Notes: generated from the sequence alone by a model not told the origin. Positions 52,303-62,239 are shown, counted from the stretch's first letter. The stretch is DNA of 64,000 nucleotides from Scleromatobacter humisilvae (GCF_023231945.1 NZ_JAJLJH010000013.1:1-64000); one strand, 5' to 3'. Translations and numbers: made by a program.

Positions 52303-54435
52303 TCAGTTCGGAATGTCTTCCAGCATCGCCGATGGCGAGAAATCCACCGAGCCGTCCGGCTTGTTGCCCAGGAACCATTCGAGCAGCGCCTCGGCGCCCA
52401 TCGGCCGGGCGAAGTAGAAGCCCTGCATCTCGTCGCAGTTCATGCCGATCAGGATGTCGCGCTGGCCGACCGTCTCCACGCCCTCGGCGACCACCTTCAG
52501 GCCCAGCGAATGCGCGAGGTTGACGACCGCGCCGACGATGGCCAGCGCGTCGCGGCTGGTCTCGATGTCGTTGATGAAGCTGCGGTCGATCTTGAGCTGC
52601 GCCGCGGGCAACTGGCGCAGGTTGATCAGGCTCGAGTAGCCGGTGCCGAAGTCGTCGATCGAGATGAACACGCCGATGCGGGCGAGGCCGTCGAAGACGC
52701 GCTGCAGCGTCTCGGGATCGCCCATCGCCACCGATTCGGTGACCTCGCACAGCAGCTGCGCCGGGTCGAGGTGGTGCCGCTTCAAGGCGGATTCGATGCG
52801 GTCGACGAGGTCGTCCTGGCGCAGCTGGTGCACCGAGAGGTTGACCGCGACGCGGATGCGCAGGCCGTCCTCGGCCCAGTCCTGCATCTGGCGGCAGGCC
52901 TCGTCGATGACCCAGTTGCCGATCGCGTTGATGAGGCCGAAGCGTTCGGCGATCGGGATGAACACGACCGGGCTGACGCTGCCGCGCTCCGGGTGCGTCC
53001 AGCGCAGCAGCGCCTCGACGCCGCGGATCTGGCCGGTGGTCGAGTCGATCTTGGGCTGGTAGTGGAGCTTGAGCTGCCGGCGCTCGATGGCCATGCGCAG
53101 CTCGCCCTGCAGGTTGAGCCGTTCCTCGCCGGCCTCGTCCATGCGCGGCTCGAACACGGCACGCGTGTTGCCGCCGGCGCGCTTGGCGGCATACATCGCG
53201 GCGTCGGCGCGAGTGACGAGCTGCTCGCGCTGGCCGTGCTCGGGATGCAGCACCACGCCGACGGACGCCGACACGTGCACGCGCCGGCCGTCGACCTCGA
53301 ACGGCCGCGCGAGCCGCTTGATGAGGCGGTCGGCCAGCGTCGTCGCCTCGGCCACGCCCGAGACGCCCTCGGCCAGCAGCAGGAACTCGTCGCCGCCGAT
53401 GCGGGCGACGGTGTCGTTGTCGCGCCCCGCGATGCGAAGCCGCAGCGCCGCTTCCTGCAGAACGTGGTCGCCGGCGGCGTGGCCCAGCACGTCGTTGACC
53501 GGCTTGAAGCCGTCGAGGTCGATGAACAGCACGGCGAACCGGTCGGGCCGCTTGCAGGCTTGGGCGAGGCGATCCTCGAACAGCACGCGGTTGGGCAGGC
53601 CGGTCAACGGATCGGTCAGCGCGCGCTGCTTCAAGGCTGCGTTGGCGGCCTGCAGCTCGCTGTTGGCGCTGCGCAGCGACTCGGCCAGCCGCGCCGTACG
53701 CGTCTGCATGCGGGCGTCCAGCGTGGACGTGAACAGCGTCAGCATCAGCAGCAGCACGGACGACACCGACACCAGCGCGCCGAGACGCTCGCCGCTGAGG
53801 CCGCCGGCGCTCAGGCAGACGGCGTCGGACGGGAAATTCGCCGCGGCCATGCCCAGGTAGTGCATGCCGCAGATCGCCGCACCGAGCACGAGCGCGGCCA
53901 CGAACTGGTAGAGCCGGCTGCGCGACGCCACCCCGCTGCGGAACCAGTGGAAGACCTTGAGCGCGACGCCCGACGCCACCACCGCCCACACCGCGGATAC
54001 CGCCACCAGCGACCGGTTCCACACGACGCCGGGCGCCATGTCCAGCGCCGCCATGCCGACATAGTGCATCGCGCAGATGCCCAGCCCCATCGCGCCGGCG
54101 CCCAGCGCCAGCCGTTTCCAGCGCAGGTGCGTGCGGCTCGCGATGCCCAGCGCGATGCCCGACACCACCACCGCCGCCAGCCACGAGCCCAGCGTCATCG
54201 CGACGCCGTAGCCGAGCGCGATCGGCAGCGAGAACGCCAGCATGCCCACGAAATGCATGCACCAGATCCCGGTGCCCATCGCCACCGACCCGCACGCCCA
54301 CCAGGTGCGCGCCACGCCGCGATCGGGCGTGCGCACGCGCCTGGCCAGGTCGAGAGCGACGTAGGAGGCGAAGCTGGCGATGAAGAAGGACGCTGCGACG
54401 ATGCGCAGGTCGTAGGCGGGTGTGAGGAAGGTCAC
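52303..54435 (-). CDS. MHYT-GGDEF-EAL cyclic-di-GMP protein
   Basis: 710 residues with a GTG start preceded by AGGAG. Seven-helix MHYT sensor (WCMHFVGMLAF, ICAMHYVGMAALD, CGMHYLGMAAANFP), a short coiled coil, GGDEF with intact ARIGGDEFLLL and an upstream RDND that fits the inhibitory site, then EAL with GVEALLRWTHPE, DDFGTGYSSL and VAEGVET. Both active sites look intact, so it could make or degrade c-di-GMP. First in the leftward signalling set. Confidence 0.93.
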   Translation of the reverse strand: MTFLTPAYDLRIVAASFFIASFASYVALDLARRVRTPDRGVARTWWACGSVAMGTGIWCMHFVGMLAFSLPIALGYGVAMTLGSWLAAVVVSGIALGIASRTHLRWKRLALGAGAMGLGICAMHYVGMAALDMAPGVVWNRSLVAVSAVWAVVASGVALKVFHWFRSGVASRSRLYQFVAALVLGAAICGMHYLGMAAANFPSDAVCLSAGGLSGERLGALVSVSSVLLLMLTLFTSTLDARMQTRTARLAESLRSANSELQAANAALKQRALTDPLTGLPNRVLFEDRLAQACKRPDRFAVLFIDLDGFKPVNDVLGHAAGDHVLQEAALRLRIAGRDNDTVARIGGDEFLLLAEGVSGVAEATTLADRLIKRLARPFEVDGRRVHVSASVGVVLHPEHGQREQLVTRADAAMYAAKRAGGNTRAVFEPRMDEAGEERLNLQGELRMAIERRQLKLHYQPKIDSTTGQIRGVEALLRWTHPERGSVSPVVFIPIAERFGLINAIGNWVIDEACRQMQDWAEDGLRIRVAVNLSVHQLRQDDLVDRIESALKRHHLDPAQLLCEVTESVAMGDPETLQRVFDGLARIGVFISIDDFGTGYSSLINLRQLPAAQLKIDRSFINDIETSRDALAIVGAVVNLAHSLGLKVVAEGVETVGQRDILIGMNCDEMQGFYFARPMGAEALLEWFLGNKPDGSVDFSPSAMLEDIPN

Positions 54436-55030
54436 GCCGTGGCTCCTCGGGGATGCGGCAGTCGGACGCCGGGGGGGGCGTGCTGCCTCTTGTATCGGCG
54501 CGGGATGCCGGGCATTGAGGGCGGCGCAGGAAAGAAATCGCACGAATTCAACAGGAATTCCGAAGCGGTGGCATCAACCGGGCGGCGGGGCCGTGCGCAG
54601 GAACGCGCGGCGGCGTCCTTCAATCCAGGGCTGCGCGCGGCGCCTCGCACGCCGCAACCGGCAAGCGCAAGCGTCGTTGCCGCCCGGGCTCGGGTTAACC
54701 CATGCTGTTCATCGAATCGGTTCGGAGCGACAGTTCCTGACGATCCGGGCCGTCCGATGCAGTTGAAGGTTAGCCTTCGAAGAGTTTCGGACACGACAAG
54801 GCAGCGAGGAAGGAAACTCCGTGGCAAGACATTCGCCCTAGCGACCGCAAGCCGTCTGCAATACGGCGAATGCTCACCGGACCGACTGTCGGCCGCCGCA
54901 CCTGAGCGCTCGTTCATGGCAGCCCCTGCCGTGGGCGGACGACCGTGCCGCGACGCCGCCGGCCCAGACGCGCATTCGCATCCGAATTGAGGTTCGACGC
55001 GTCGAACCACGAGCTGGGCGGGTCGTCTCC
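54436..55030. other. Intergenic region upstream of the patatin-like gene
   Basis: 595 bp between the divergent c-di-GMP protein and lipase genes. A 192-codon leftward frame (54432-55010) ends at the GTG start of the c-di-GMP gene, shows no family signal or ribosome-binding site, and I leave it out. No clear promoter, palindrome, terminator or RNA structure is obvious by eye. Confidence 0.4.
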
Positions 55031-57466
55031 ATGAGCAATTTCGGCCGCAACCTGGGCTATGTCATGCACAGCTTGCGCCTGTGCATCTTTCCGATCGCCT
55101 CGGCGCTCGTCGCCGTCGTGGTGCTGCTGGGCGTGCCGCAAGGCCACGAGACGTTGCGCGCCATTGCCGCGTTCGCCCCGCACGGGCAGGATGATGCGAA
55201 CGAGATCTCGCGCGTCGTCTCCTTCTTCTTCGGCTATGCGGCATGGGGCCTGGCGAACTGGTACGCCGCCCGGCTGCTGCTCGCCCAGGAGGCGCCCAAG
55301 GAGCGGCGCACACGGGAGGCGGGTGCCGCGCCCACCGAGACGCAGTTCATCGAGCGGTGGCGCGTCTGGTTCCCGCGCGTTTTTCCACTGCTCGCGATGG
55401 GCCTGATCGCGTTCGAGATGCCCGATGACTCCGAGCGCCTGCCGATCGCGCAGGTCGTCGCGTTCGCCTCGACGGCCATCGTCGCCCTGTTCATCGGCGT
55501 GCGCCGCTTCCTGTTGAGGATGCGCGGCCAGCCCACCGATCGATTCGGCCGGCTGCCCGCCGGCGATCGGCGCACGCTGGTGGTGGCGCTGGTGCTGTCC
55601 TTCGTCCTGTTGTTCTCGCTGACGTTCGCCAACGTGGCCATCGCCCGGCTGCTCGGGGCGCCCGCCCTGCTGTTCTTCGCGCTGAGCTCCATCACGCTGT
55701 TCGGCGCGATCGTGCTGGTCTACCTGCCGATCTCCTTCGACTGGCCGCAGATCGTCTGGCTGCCGGTCGTGCTGGCGCTCGCGTGGGCGCAAGAGGACTG
55801 GAACCACAACCATCGACTGTCCGACCGCGCGGGCTTCGGCGTCTCGGACCCGGCCCCCGAAGAGAGACGGCCTCCCGTCGGCGCCCAGTTCGACCTGTGG
55901 CTCGCCAATCACCTGAAGCCCAGGGCGACGGATCCGAAGGACCTGGTCGTGAAGGACGAGGGCGCGAACGATCCGATCTTCCTGGTGGCCGCCGAGGGCG
56001 GCGCATCGCGCAGCGGCTGGTGGGTGGCCCATGTGCTCGGCACCGCCGACTATGCAACGCACGGCGAGTTCTCCCGGCGCGTCTTCGCGGTCAGCGGCAT
56101 CTCCGGCGGCAGCCTCGGGGCGGCGACCTGGGTGGCGCTGCTCGCGCACGGCCGCGGCGCCGCGGCCTCCGCCTCGGTGTCGGCCCCGACGTTTCCGGGC
56201 GCCGACGATTGCGCGACGCTGGTCACCGGCCACAAGGACTGGCCGATGCCGATGCAGTCGGAATGCTTCATCGGGCGCGACGTGCTGTCGACCACCATCG
56301 GCTACATGCTGTTCCCGGACCTGTTCCAGCGCTTCATGCCATTTCGCAACACGAGCTGGGATCGCAGCCGCGGCCTCGAGGTCGCCTGGCAGAAGGACTG
56401 GCACGAACTCTTCGGCGACGACACCTTCGAGCATCCGTTCATGGATCTCTATCCACCCGTCGCCGCGCTGCCCGCCAGCGCGGCCGCGCCGGGCACCGCA
56501 TCCAGCGGCGTGCGCTTCGACATCCCGCTGCTGCTGCTGAATTCGACGCGAGCCGGGCTCGGCCGCCCGGTGCTCCAGGCGCCGGTCACGATCGCCACCA
56601 GCGAGGCGGACGACCTGTTCACCAACTGGCCGCAGGCGCGCGGGCTTGCGCTGGCGGCCGTCGTCCACAACAGCGCGCGTTTCCCGATCATCAGCCCCGG
56701 CGGCGAGATCGTGCGCGGCGACCCGTATCCGCCGGCGCAAGGTAGCCCGAATCGCCGCGTCTGGGACTCGCTGGTCGACGGCGGCTATTTCGAGAACTCG
56801 GGCAGCTTCGCACTGCTGCAGATGCTCAAGGACATCGAGGCCGGCTACGAAGCCCGCGCGAAGACCGGCGCCGGCGCCGACGCCGCGACTGACTGGGCGG
56901 GCATCCGCGACCGCATCCGCGTGGTGTTCATCACGAACGACGTGCCCAACGCGAAAGGCGAGAAGGAGAACTGCGTCGACCTGAAGACCTGCGATGCCTT
57001 TCCCATCCACCAGGAGGAGTTGCTCACGCCGCCGATCGGCTTGTACGAGACGCGGTCCTCGCGTGCCGACGCGTCGATGCGCGCACTGCTGGATTTCCTG
57101 CACCAGTCGCGGTCCGACGCCTTCACGCTGGCCATGGACGGCAGCCAGGTGATCCTGCAACAGCCTTCGATGAACTGGTACCTCACGCCGAAGTCGCGGC
57201 GCGTGATGTGGAATTCGTTCTCCGACTCCAGGACCGCTGCCGTAGCCATCGCCACCAAGGCCGCCGCGGCGGCATCGGCCGCCAACGCGAAGGGACAGGC
57301 GAAGTCGAATCCCGGGCCCGCGCGCAACACCGCCTACGAGCAGATGTGCAAGCTCCTGCACGCGACGCCTGGAACGCGCACGACCGACCCGCTGCCGCCC
57401 AAGGACGCGCGCAAGGACTGGTGCGACACGCTCACCCTGTTCCAGACCGCCACCGCCACTCGATAA
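55031..57466 (+). CDS. Membrane-anchored patatin-like phospholipase
   Basis: 811 residues. About six hydrophobic helices in residues 1-260 precede the patatin part. The lipase features are GGASRSGWWVAHVLG (oxyanion region), the nucleophile elbow SGISGGSLGAAT and the catalytic Asp in VDGGYFENSGSF. Ends in an Ala-rich helical tail. Probably an inner-membrane lipid acyl hydrolase with a large soluble domain; substrate unknown. It starts 19 codons' worth of sequence after a poor ribosome-binding site (GTCTCC upstream), so the start is not certain. Confidence 0.8.
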   Translation: MSNFGRNLGYVMHSLRLCIFPIASALVAVVVLLGVPQGHETLRAIAAFAPHGQDDANEISRVVSFFFGYAAWGLANWYAARLLLAQEAPKERRTREAGAAPTETQFIERWRVWFPRVFPLLAMGLIAFEMPDDSERLPIAQVVAFASTAIVALFIGVRRFLLRMRGQPTDRFGRLPAGDRRTLVVALVLSFVLLFSLTFANVAIARLLGAPALLFFALSSITLFGAIVLVYLPISFDWPQIVWLPVVLALAWAQEDWNHNHRLSDRAGFGVSDPAPEERRPPVGAQFDLWLANHLKPRATDPKDLVVKDEGANDPIFLVAAEGGASRSGWWVAHVLGTADYATHGEFSRRVFAVSGISGGSLGAATWVALLAHGRGAAASASVSAPTFPGADDCATLVTGHKDWPMPMQSECFIGRDVLSTTIGYMLFPDLFQRFMPFRNTSWDRSRGLEVAWQKDWHELFGDDTFEHPFMDLYPPVAALPASAAAPGTASSGVRFDIPLLLLNSTRAGLGRPVLQAPVTIATSEADDLFTNWPQARGLALAAVVHNSARFPIISPGGEIVRGDPYPPAQGSPNRRVWDSLVDGGYFENSGSFALLQMLKDIEAGYEARAKTGAGADAATDWAGIRDRIRVVFITNDVPNAKGEKENCVDLKTCDAFPIHQEELLTPPIGLYETRSSRADASMRALLDFLHQSRSDAFTLAMDGSQVILQQPSMNWYLTPKSRRVMWNSFSDSRTAAVAIATKAAAAASAANAKGQAKSNPGPARNTAYEQMCKLLHATPGTRTTDPLPPKDARKDWCDTLTLFQTATATR

Positions 57467-57532
57467 CCACCCGAACCGCCGCACGCGAAGGCGCGCTGCA
57501 CGCCGCGAAGCACTTTCCGGAGGAATCGATCC

Positions 57533-57658
57533 ATGTCGCTGTTCATGCGGATCTTCTGCGAGGTCGCGGGCTCCCCGGCGACGATCCGGCGCGACGACAT
57601 CGAGGTCGTCGCCGGCCAGTCCCGGGGGCCGGACGACTGGGCCAAGGGCTCGTCGTGA
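57533..57658 (+). CDS. Small protein, 41 residues
   Basis: Not recognised. Frame ATG-to-TGA reading MSLFMRIFCEVAGSPATIRR, then DDIEVVAGQSRGPDDWAKGS. The ATG is preceded by CCGGAGGAAT at good spacing, a strong Shine-Dalgarno site. It lies between the lipase gene (66 bp) and the DUF1906 gene, on the same strand. Short length keeps confidence moderate. Confidence 0.5.
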   Translation: MSLFMRIFCEVAGSPATIRRDDIEVVAGQSRGPDDWAKGSS

Positions 57659-57804
57659 TCGACGCCACGAACGCCCGCATCCCAGATGCCGACCCGCCGA
57701 CCCCAGCGAAGGCAGGTCTTCATCCATCCCGTTGAGGATGACACCTCCCCGGCCTTCCATCAACGTGGACAGCCACCGTCTTCGACAATCTTCAGGAGCG
57801 CACC

Positions 57805-58500
57805 ATGTTCTTCATCGGAATCGACAGGGACGTGATGCCGTCGCCGGCGCAACTGGACGCCTTGCGATCGGCCAACAGCAGCGTGAGCTGGTGCGGCTAC
57901 TACCTGGCGCCCGCGCCCCGGCACAGCGACACGAGCTGGATGGGCAACCGGGCCAACCTGCGGGCCAACACGTGGAATCCCGTCCCGATATTCCTGCCGA
58001 CCCCGCCCGCCACGGTGGTGCACACCGGTGGCGCGGGCGGCTCCAGCGGCGCGGCCGAGGCGACGCTCGCGCTGCACCTGGCCAGCGGCGACGGCTTCCC
58101 GGGCGGCACCTACCTCTACCTCGACCTTGAAAGCGGCGATGCGCTCTCGTCGGACGGCGAGGACTACGTCGAGCAGTGGGTCCAGACCTTGACGAACGCG
58201 GGCTACAACGCGGGCGTCTATTGCTCCTACCTGCTGGCCCCGCAGATCGCCAAGGTCGTCGACCAGTTGAAACCGACGCCCAACGTCCGGATCTGGGCCT
58301 TCCGCGTCATGACGACGGCCTCGCACACGCTGCAACCCGACCTGGACGAGATCGTCGCGCGCGACCCCGCGGGCAGCCATGCGCCACAAGCCACCCTGTG
58401 GCAGTTCGAGCAGAACGCCGTGATCAGCGCACCCGGCACGGCGATCGACGGACTCGATCTGGACGTGAGCTTCTCCAACGTCCAGGATCCCTCGCTCTGA
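57805..58500 (+). CDS. DUF1906 (Rv2525c-like) glycoside-hydrolase-type protein
   Basis: 231 residues. FFIGIDRDVMPSPAQLDALR, then WCGYYLAPAPRH, GTYLYLDLESGD and the late ATLWQFEQNAVI agree with the DUF1906 TIM-barrel family related to GH25 lysozymes; the acidic pair in YLDLESGD could be catalytic. No signal peptide. AGGAG precedes the ATG. Confidence 0.8.
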   Translation: MFFIGIDRDVMPSPAQLDALRSANSSVSWCGYYLAPAPRHSDTSWMGNRANLRANTWNPVPIFLPTPPATVVHTGGAGGSSGAAEATLALHLASGDGFPGGTYLYLDLESGDALSSDGEDYVEQWVQTLTNAGYNAGVYCSYLLAPQIAKVVDQLKPTPNVRIWAFRVMTTASHTLQPDLDEIVARDPAGSHAPQATLWQFEQNAVISAPGTAIDGLDLDVSFSNVQDPSL

Positions 58501-58559
58501 GAGAGTCCGCCGGATCGAGATGCCCGACGGCAACCAGGAGGTCTGCCCGACACGCTCGA

Positions 58560-59528
58560 TCAGCGCGCGACCGCCTGATGCGCGAAGAGCAGGAAGTGAG
58601 CCGCATTCAGCATGAAGTGCGTCACGACGCTCGCCTCCACCTTGCGTGCCTTCGCGTACGCCAGTGCGTTGGTGATGCCGCCCAAGGTAGCGAGCAGCAC
58701 GAGGTGCAGGCCGCCGGCCGCGTGAGCCGCGCCGAAGACGACGGCGGACACCGCCACGGCAGTCGCGTGCAAGCCGCGCCGCTGCGTGCGCTCGGCGGCG
58801 CGGTGCATCTCCTCCTGCAGCAGGCCACGGACGAAGGACTCCTCCGCGATGCATGTGAAGAGCAGATTCGACACCAGCGCAACAGCGGTTCCTGGCAGCA
58901 ACTTGGGCTCGAGGTGCAGATAGCCCAGGCCTGCCGCCACTGAAACCGTGACCACGGTGCCGGCAGCACCGATGGCCAGCGTCGGCTTCCAGTTCCGCCG
59001 GACGTCCGCAGCGTTCGACGCGCGCGGCACCAGGAGCGCGAACAGCAGCAGGCCGGCACTGAACTTTCCGACATTGAGGCTGGAGAGGGGTGACGTCACC
59101 TTGCCGACACCCGGCACCGCCTGGATCGACAACGCGATCGCGAGCGCCGCAAACAGCAGGATGAGCACAAGCCTCGCCGGCCCGCTGGCCTGGTGGGCCT
59201 CCCAAGCGAGACCGAGCAGGAAAGCGAGCGCGACGAGTCCGCCAAGCGTCACGGCGCCGGCCGCCACAGCGAGGATCGTGGCCAAGACGTAGAGGACCAG
59301 CCACGGCGGGATGCGTACATCGCCGACGAGCGCGGAAGGAAAGCACACCGCGCAGATGGCCAGTGGGAACAGGGCGAACAAAGGAATCCTCCTTTGGCGC
59401 AGTCGACGCGCCTGCTGGGTTCGTGACGCATCGGAAGCCGGATGTGCTTCAAGGTTGGCGCTGGTGAGCGTCACGGCTGCAACCCGCGGCGATCGCCACG
59501 GATCGTGTCGACCCGCGACAGCACGCAT
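58560..59528 (-). CDS. CPBP-family membrane protease
   Basis: 322 residues, several hydrophobic helices after residue 50. The abortive-infection/CAAX-protease motifs are present: EESFVRGLL (EExxxR), FGAAHAAGG (His) and THFMLNAAHFLL. Acts in the inner membrane; target unknown. Start uncertain: ATG at 59528 has no clear Shine-Dalgarno site; a GTG at 59474 is an alternative. Converges on the DUF1906 gene. Confidence 0.8.
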   Translation of the reverse strand: MRAVAGRHDPWRSPRVAAVTLTSANLEAHPASDASRTQQARRLRQRRIPLFALFPLAICAVCFPSALVGDVRIPPWLVLYVLATILAVAAGAVTLGGLVALAFLLGLAWEAHQASGPARLVLILLFAALAIALSIQAVPGVGKVTSPLSSLNVGKFSAGLLLFALLVPRASNAADVRRNWKPTLAIGAAGTVVTVSVAAGLGYLHLEPKLLPGTAVALVSNLLFTCIAEESFVRGLLQEEMHRAAERTQRRGLHATAVAVSAVVFGAAHAAGGLHLVLLATLGGITNALAYAKARKVEASVVTHFMLNAAHFLLFAHQAVAR

Positions 59529-59683
59529 TGCGCTCAATGTAGAAGGTTGAGGAAGCCCTGTGACCTCCCCTGAATCGAATAGTCTTTTGCGCTACCTTCA
59601 ACAATCGCGGCGCGAAGCCGCCTTCCACCGGTCGGAACGTTCACGGACGTGCGCGTCATCGACGACGTTCCGGGTGCCGACGC

Positions 59684-60706
59684 TCAGGGCGCTGGAAGAT
59701 TGAATGGCGTGATCACTTCCACGTTCGACCGCAGCGACGGCTCCGGCGGCGGCCCGGCGCGTTGGGCGTGCATCACGCAACGACACGCGCGCAGGAGGTC
59801 GCGGCGCAGGTCGTGATGCAGTACCGCGGACAGCCGTCCCGCCCGCAACAACGCGAGATTGTCCTCATCGAGGTCATGTCCGATGAAGACCCGGCAGGGA
59901 CGTTCCGCACGATCGAAGGCGGCCAGGATGCCCGCGTTGGCGCCGCCGACCGAGTAGGTGGCGGCGACTTCCGGATGGCGGGCCAGCGATCGCGAAACCG
60001 CCGCCACGGTGGGATCGTGCAACCCGTGGCCTGCGGTGACGATGCGGACGCGGCTGAGCGGGCGCGCGCGCTTCCAGCCTTCGGTGAACGCAGCGATGCG
60101 CTCGCCTTCGCCCTGGAATCGTCGGTCGCTGCTCGACACGAGCACGTCTGCCGTCTCGGGGCCCATCCAGTGGTGCATGAGATAGGCCGCCGTGAGCCCG
60201 GCGCTCCGGTTGTCCAGCCCGACGTAGGCGACGCGGGCGGGATGATCGATGTCCGTGACCAGGGTGACCACCGGAATGCCGCGTTCGTGCAGACGCGTGA
60301 CGGCCTCGCCGATCGGCGCGACATCGGGCGCCTTCAGCAGGACGCCATGGCTGCCGCGGCGGCCGATGGCGTCCAGGACGTCCACCAGTTCTTCGACCGC
60401 CATCCTTTCGGCGAGTTGCTCTCGAACACGGAACACGGCGGGATGCACCTGCGCAACGACGTCGTCCAGCGCGTCGCGCGTGATGCGCGAAAAGCGCTCC
60501 GGCGTCTCCATCACCAGGTCGATCAGGAAGCGGCGGCCCCGCAAGCCGACTTGCGCCTGCTGGCGATCCAGCTCGACCTGAGCCTGGCGCACGCGCCGCT
60601 GCGTGGCCGGCCGCACGCCAGGACGCTGGTGAAGCACGCGGTCGACCGTCGCGAGGCTGACGCCTGCCTGCAGCGCGATCTCCTTCATTCCGATTGCATG
60701 AGCCAT
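59684..60706 (-). CDS. LacI-family transcriptional regulator
   Basis: 340 residues. N-terminal helix-turn-helix (MKEIALQAGVSLATVDRVLH), hinge, then a sugar-binding-protein-like ligand domain (GVLLKAPDVAPIGEAV, TADVLVSSSDRRFQGEGER). The ATG with GGAAG upstream is chosen; the frame is open 13 codons further. Divergent from the dioxygenase gene, so it probably regulates it. Confidence 0.9.
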   Translation of the reverse strand: MAHAIGMKEIALQAGVSLATVDRVLHQRPGVRPATQRRVRQAQVELDRQQAQVGLRGRRFLIDLVMETPERFSRITRDALDDVVAQVHPAVFRVREQLAERMAVEELVDVLDAIGRRGSHGVLLKAPDVAPIGEAVTRLHERGIPVVTLVTDIDHPARVAYVGLDNRSAGLTAAYLMHHWMGPETADVLVSSSDRRFQGEGERIAAFTEGWKRARPLSRVRIVTAGHGLHDPTVAAVSRSLARHPEVAATYSVGGANAGILAAFDRAERPCRVFIGHDLDEDNLALLRAGRLSAVLHHDLRRDLLRACRCVMHAQRAGPPPEPSLRSNVEVITPFNLPAP

Positions 60707-60757
60707 GGGCTTCCGTCCGTTCGCACGCTGGTCCGACGCTCGCATTCTGACCCTTTT

Positions 60758-60777
60758 CTGAGGTGTTCCTGAGGTGT
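60758..60777. promoter_or_regulatory. Direct repeat between the LacI and PhyH genes
   Basis: CTGAGGTGT occurs twice with an 11-bp period (60758-60766 and 60769-60777), about one helical turn, in the 135 bp between the divergent genes. It could be a binding site, though LacI members usually use palindromes. Confidence 0.3.
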
Positions 60778-60841
60778 CTGGCGGCCCCGGGCCGACGCCT
60801 GCATCCCTACACTCGGTCGATGCCGGACCATCGGAGACACC

Positions 60842-62014
60842 ATGACCTCACTCGCCAACCCTCGCTGGCTTCGCGCTGCCGACGCGCGCCTGGAAGACCT
60901 GCGCGCCATCCTCGACCAACGCACCGACCCGGACGCGTGTCCCAACGCGGCGCGCCTGCTGCACGACGTGCCGGTCTACGACAGCGCGGCGCTGCGGCCA
61001 CGCCTGCGCGACGAGGAGGCCTTCCCGCAAATCCTCATGAGCGAGTGGGCCGACATCTGGGAGAACGGCCCGGGCATCCTGGTGTTGCAAGGCGCGTTGG
61101 CGGCGCCCGTGGTCGATGACGTGACGGCGCGCTTCGTGGAGATCATCGAGCGCGAGCGCGACGGCGGCAGTCGCGGCGATCACTTCGCCAAGGCGGGCGC
61201 CAACGACCGCGTCTGGAACGCGCTGGAGAAGTTGTGCCTGCTCGATCCGGCCGCGTTCGCGCGCTACTACGCCAACGACATGCTCGCGCTCGCCAGCGAG
61301 GCCTGGCTCGGGCCGGCCTATCAGATGACCTCGCAGGTCAACAACGTGCGTCCGGGCGGCACGGCGCAGACGCCGCATCGGGATTTCCATCTGGGTTTCT
61401 GCTCGGCCGACCAGGCACAGCGCTATCCGTCGCACGCGCATCGCCTGTCGCCGATGCTCACGCTGCAAGGCGCCGTGGCGCACGTGGACATGCCGCTGGA
61501 AAGCGGCCCCACGTTGTATCTGCCGCACTCGCAGAAATACCGCCACGGCTACCTCGTAGCCGACCGCGACGAGTTCCGACGTCACTTCTCCGAGCATCGG
61601 GTGCAGTTGCCGCTGTCCAAGGGCGACGCGGTCTTCTTCAATCCCGCACTGCTGCATGCCGCCGGCGAGAACCGGTCACGCGACATCCAGCGCATGGCCA
61701 ACCTGCTGCAGGTCTCCTCCGCATTCGGCCGTGCGATGGAATCGGTCAACCGCGATCGCATGTTGCGGATGCTGTATCCGCAACTGCTGGCCATGGGACG
61801 AGACGGCGCGCTCGATCGTCGCGCCCAGGCGCACGTCGTGGCGGCCAGCGCCGAGGGCTACGCGTTCCCGACCAACCTCGACCGCGACCCGCCGCTGGGC
61901 GGGCTTGCTCCCGAGAGTCCGCAAGCCGTCACCTTGCGCGCGCTGCATGAAGGCTGGCCGCCCGAACGCCTGTTCGCCTGGCTGGACGAAGCGGGCATGA
62001 AGCGCCTGACCTGA
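60842..62014 (+). CDS. Phytanoyl-CoA dioxygenase (PhyH) family protein
   Basis: 390 residues. A Fe(II)/2-oxoglutarate oxygenase: metal ligands fit TPHRDFHLGF (HxD) and the later His in LLHAAGENRSRDIQR, whose Arg fits the oxoglutarate site. GGAGA precedes the ATG. Substrate unknown; the LacI neighbour suggests induction by a small, perhaps sugar-like, molecule. Confidence 0.88.
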   Translation: MTSLANPRWLRAADARLEDLRAILDQRTDPDACPNAARLLHDVPVYDSAALRPRLRDEEAFPQILMSEWADIWENGPGILVLQGALAAPVVDDVTARFVEIIERERDGGSRGDHFAKAGANDRVWNALEKLCLLDPAAFARYYANDMLALASEAWLGPAYQMTSQVNNVRPGGTAQTPHRDFHLGFCSADQAQRYPSHAHRLSPMLTLQGAVAHVDMPLESGPTLYLPHSQKYRHGYLVADRDEFRRHFSEHRVQLPLSKGDAVFFNPALLHAAGENRSRDIQRMANLLQVSSAFGRAMESVNRDRMLRMLYPQLLAMGRDGALDRRAQAHVVAASAEGYAFPTNLDRDPPLGGLAPESPQAVTLRALHEGWPPERLFAWLDEAGMKRLT

Positions 62015-62114
62015 GCCGCCGAGAAGGCGGTGCTCGGCGAGATCACACGTCTTGCGCGACGCCCCAGCGACGCCTCCGCGACGAGTGTCGAGCCGACAAG
62101 CAGGAAGGCAAATG

Positions 62115-62141
62115 AAAAACGGGCCGCGAGGGCCCGTTTTT
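62115..62141. terminator. Bidirectional terminator
   Basis: Perfect 11-bp stem AAAAACGGGCC/GGCCCGTTTTT with loop GCGAG; T-rich tails on both strands. It ends the PhyH transcript rightwards and lies just past tRNA-Ser on the leftward transcript. Confidence 0.85.
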
Positions 62142-62151
62142 GCTTACTGCT

Positions 62152-62239
<88 letters not shown>

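Noticed and set aside
54432-55010. A 192-codon leftward frame upstream of the c-di-GMP gene
   Set aside because: No ribosome-binding site, low-complexity composition and no recognisable motif.
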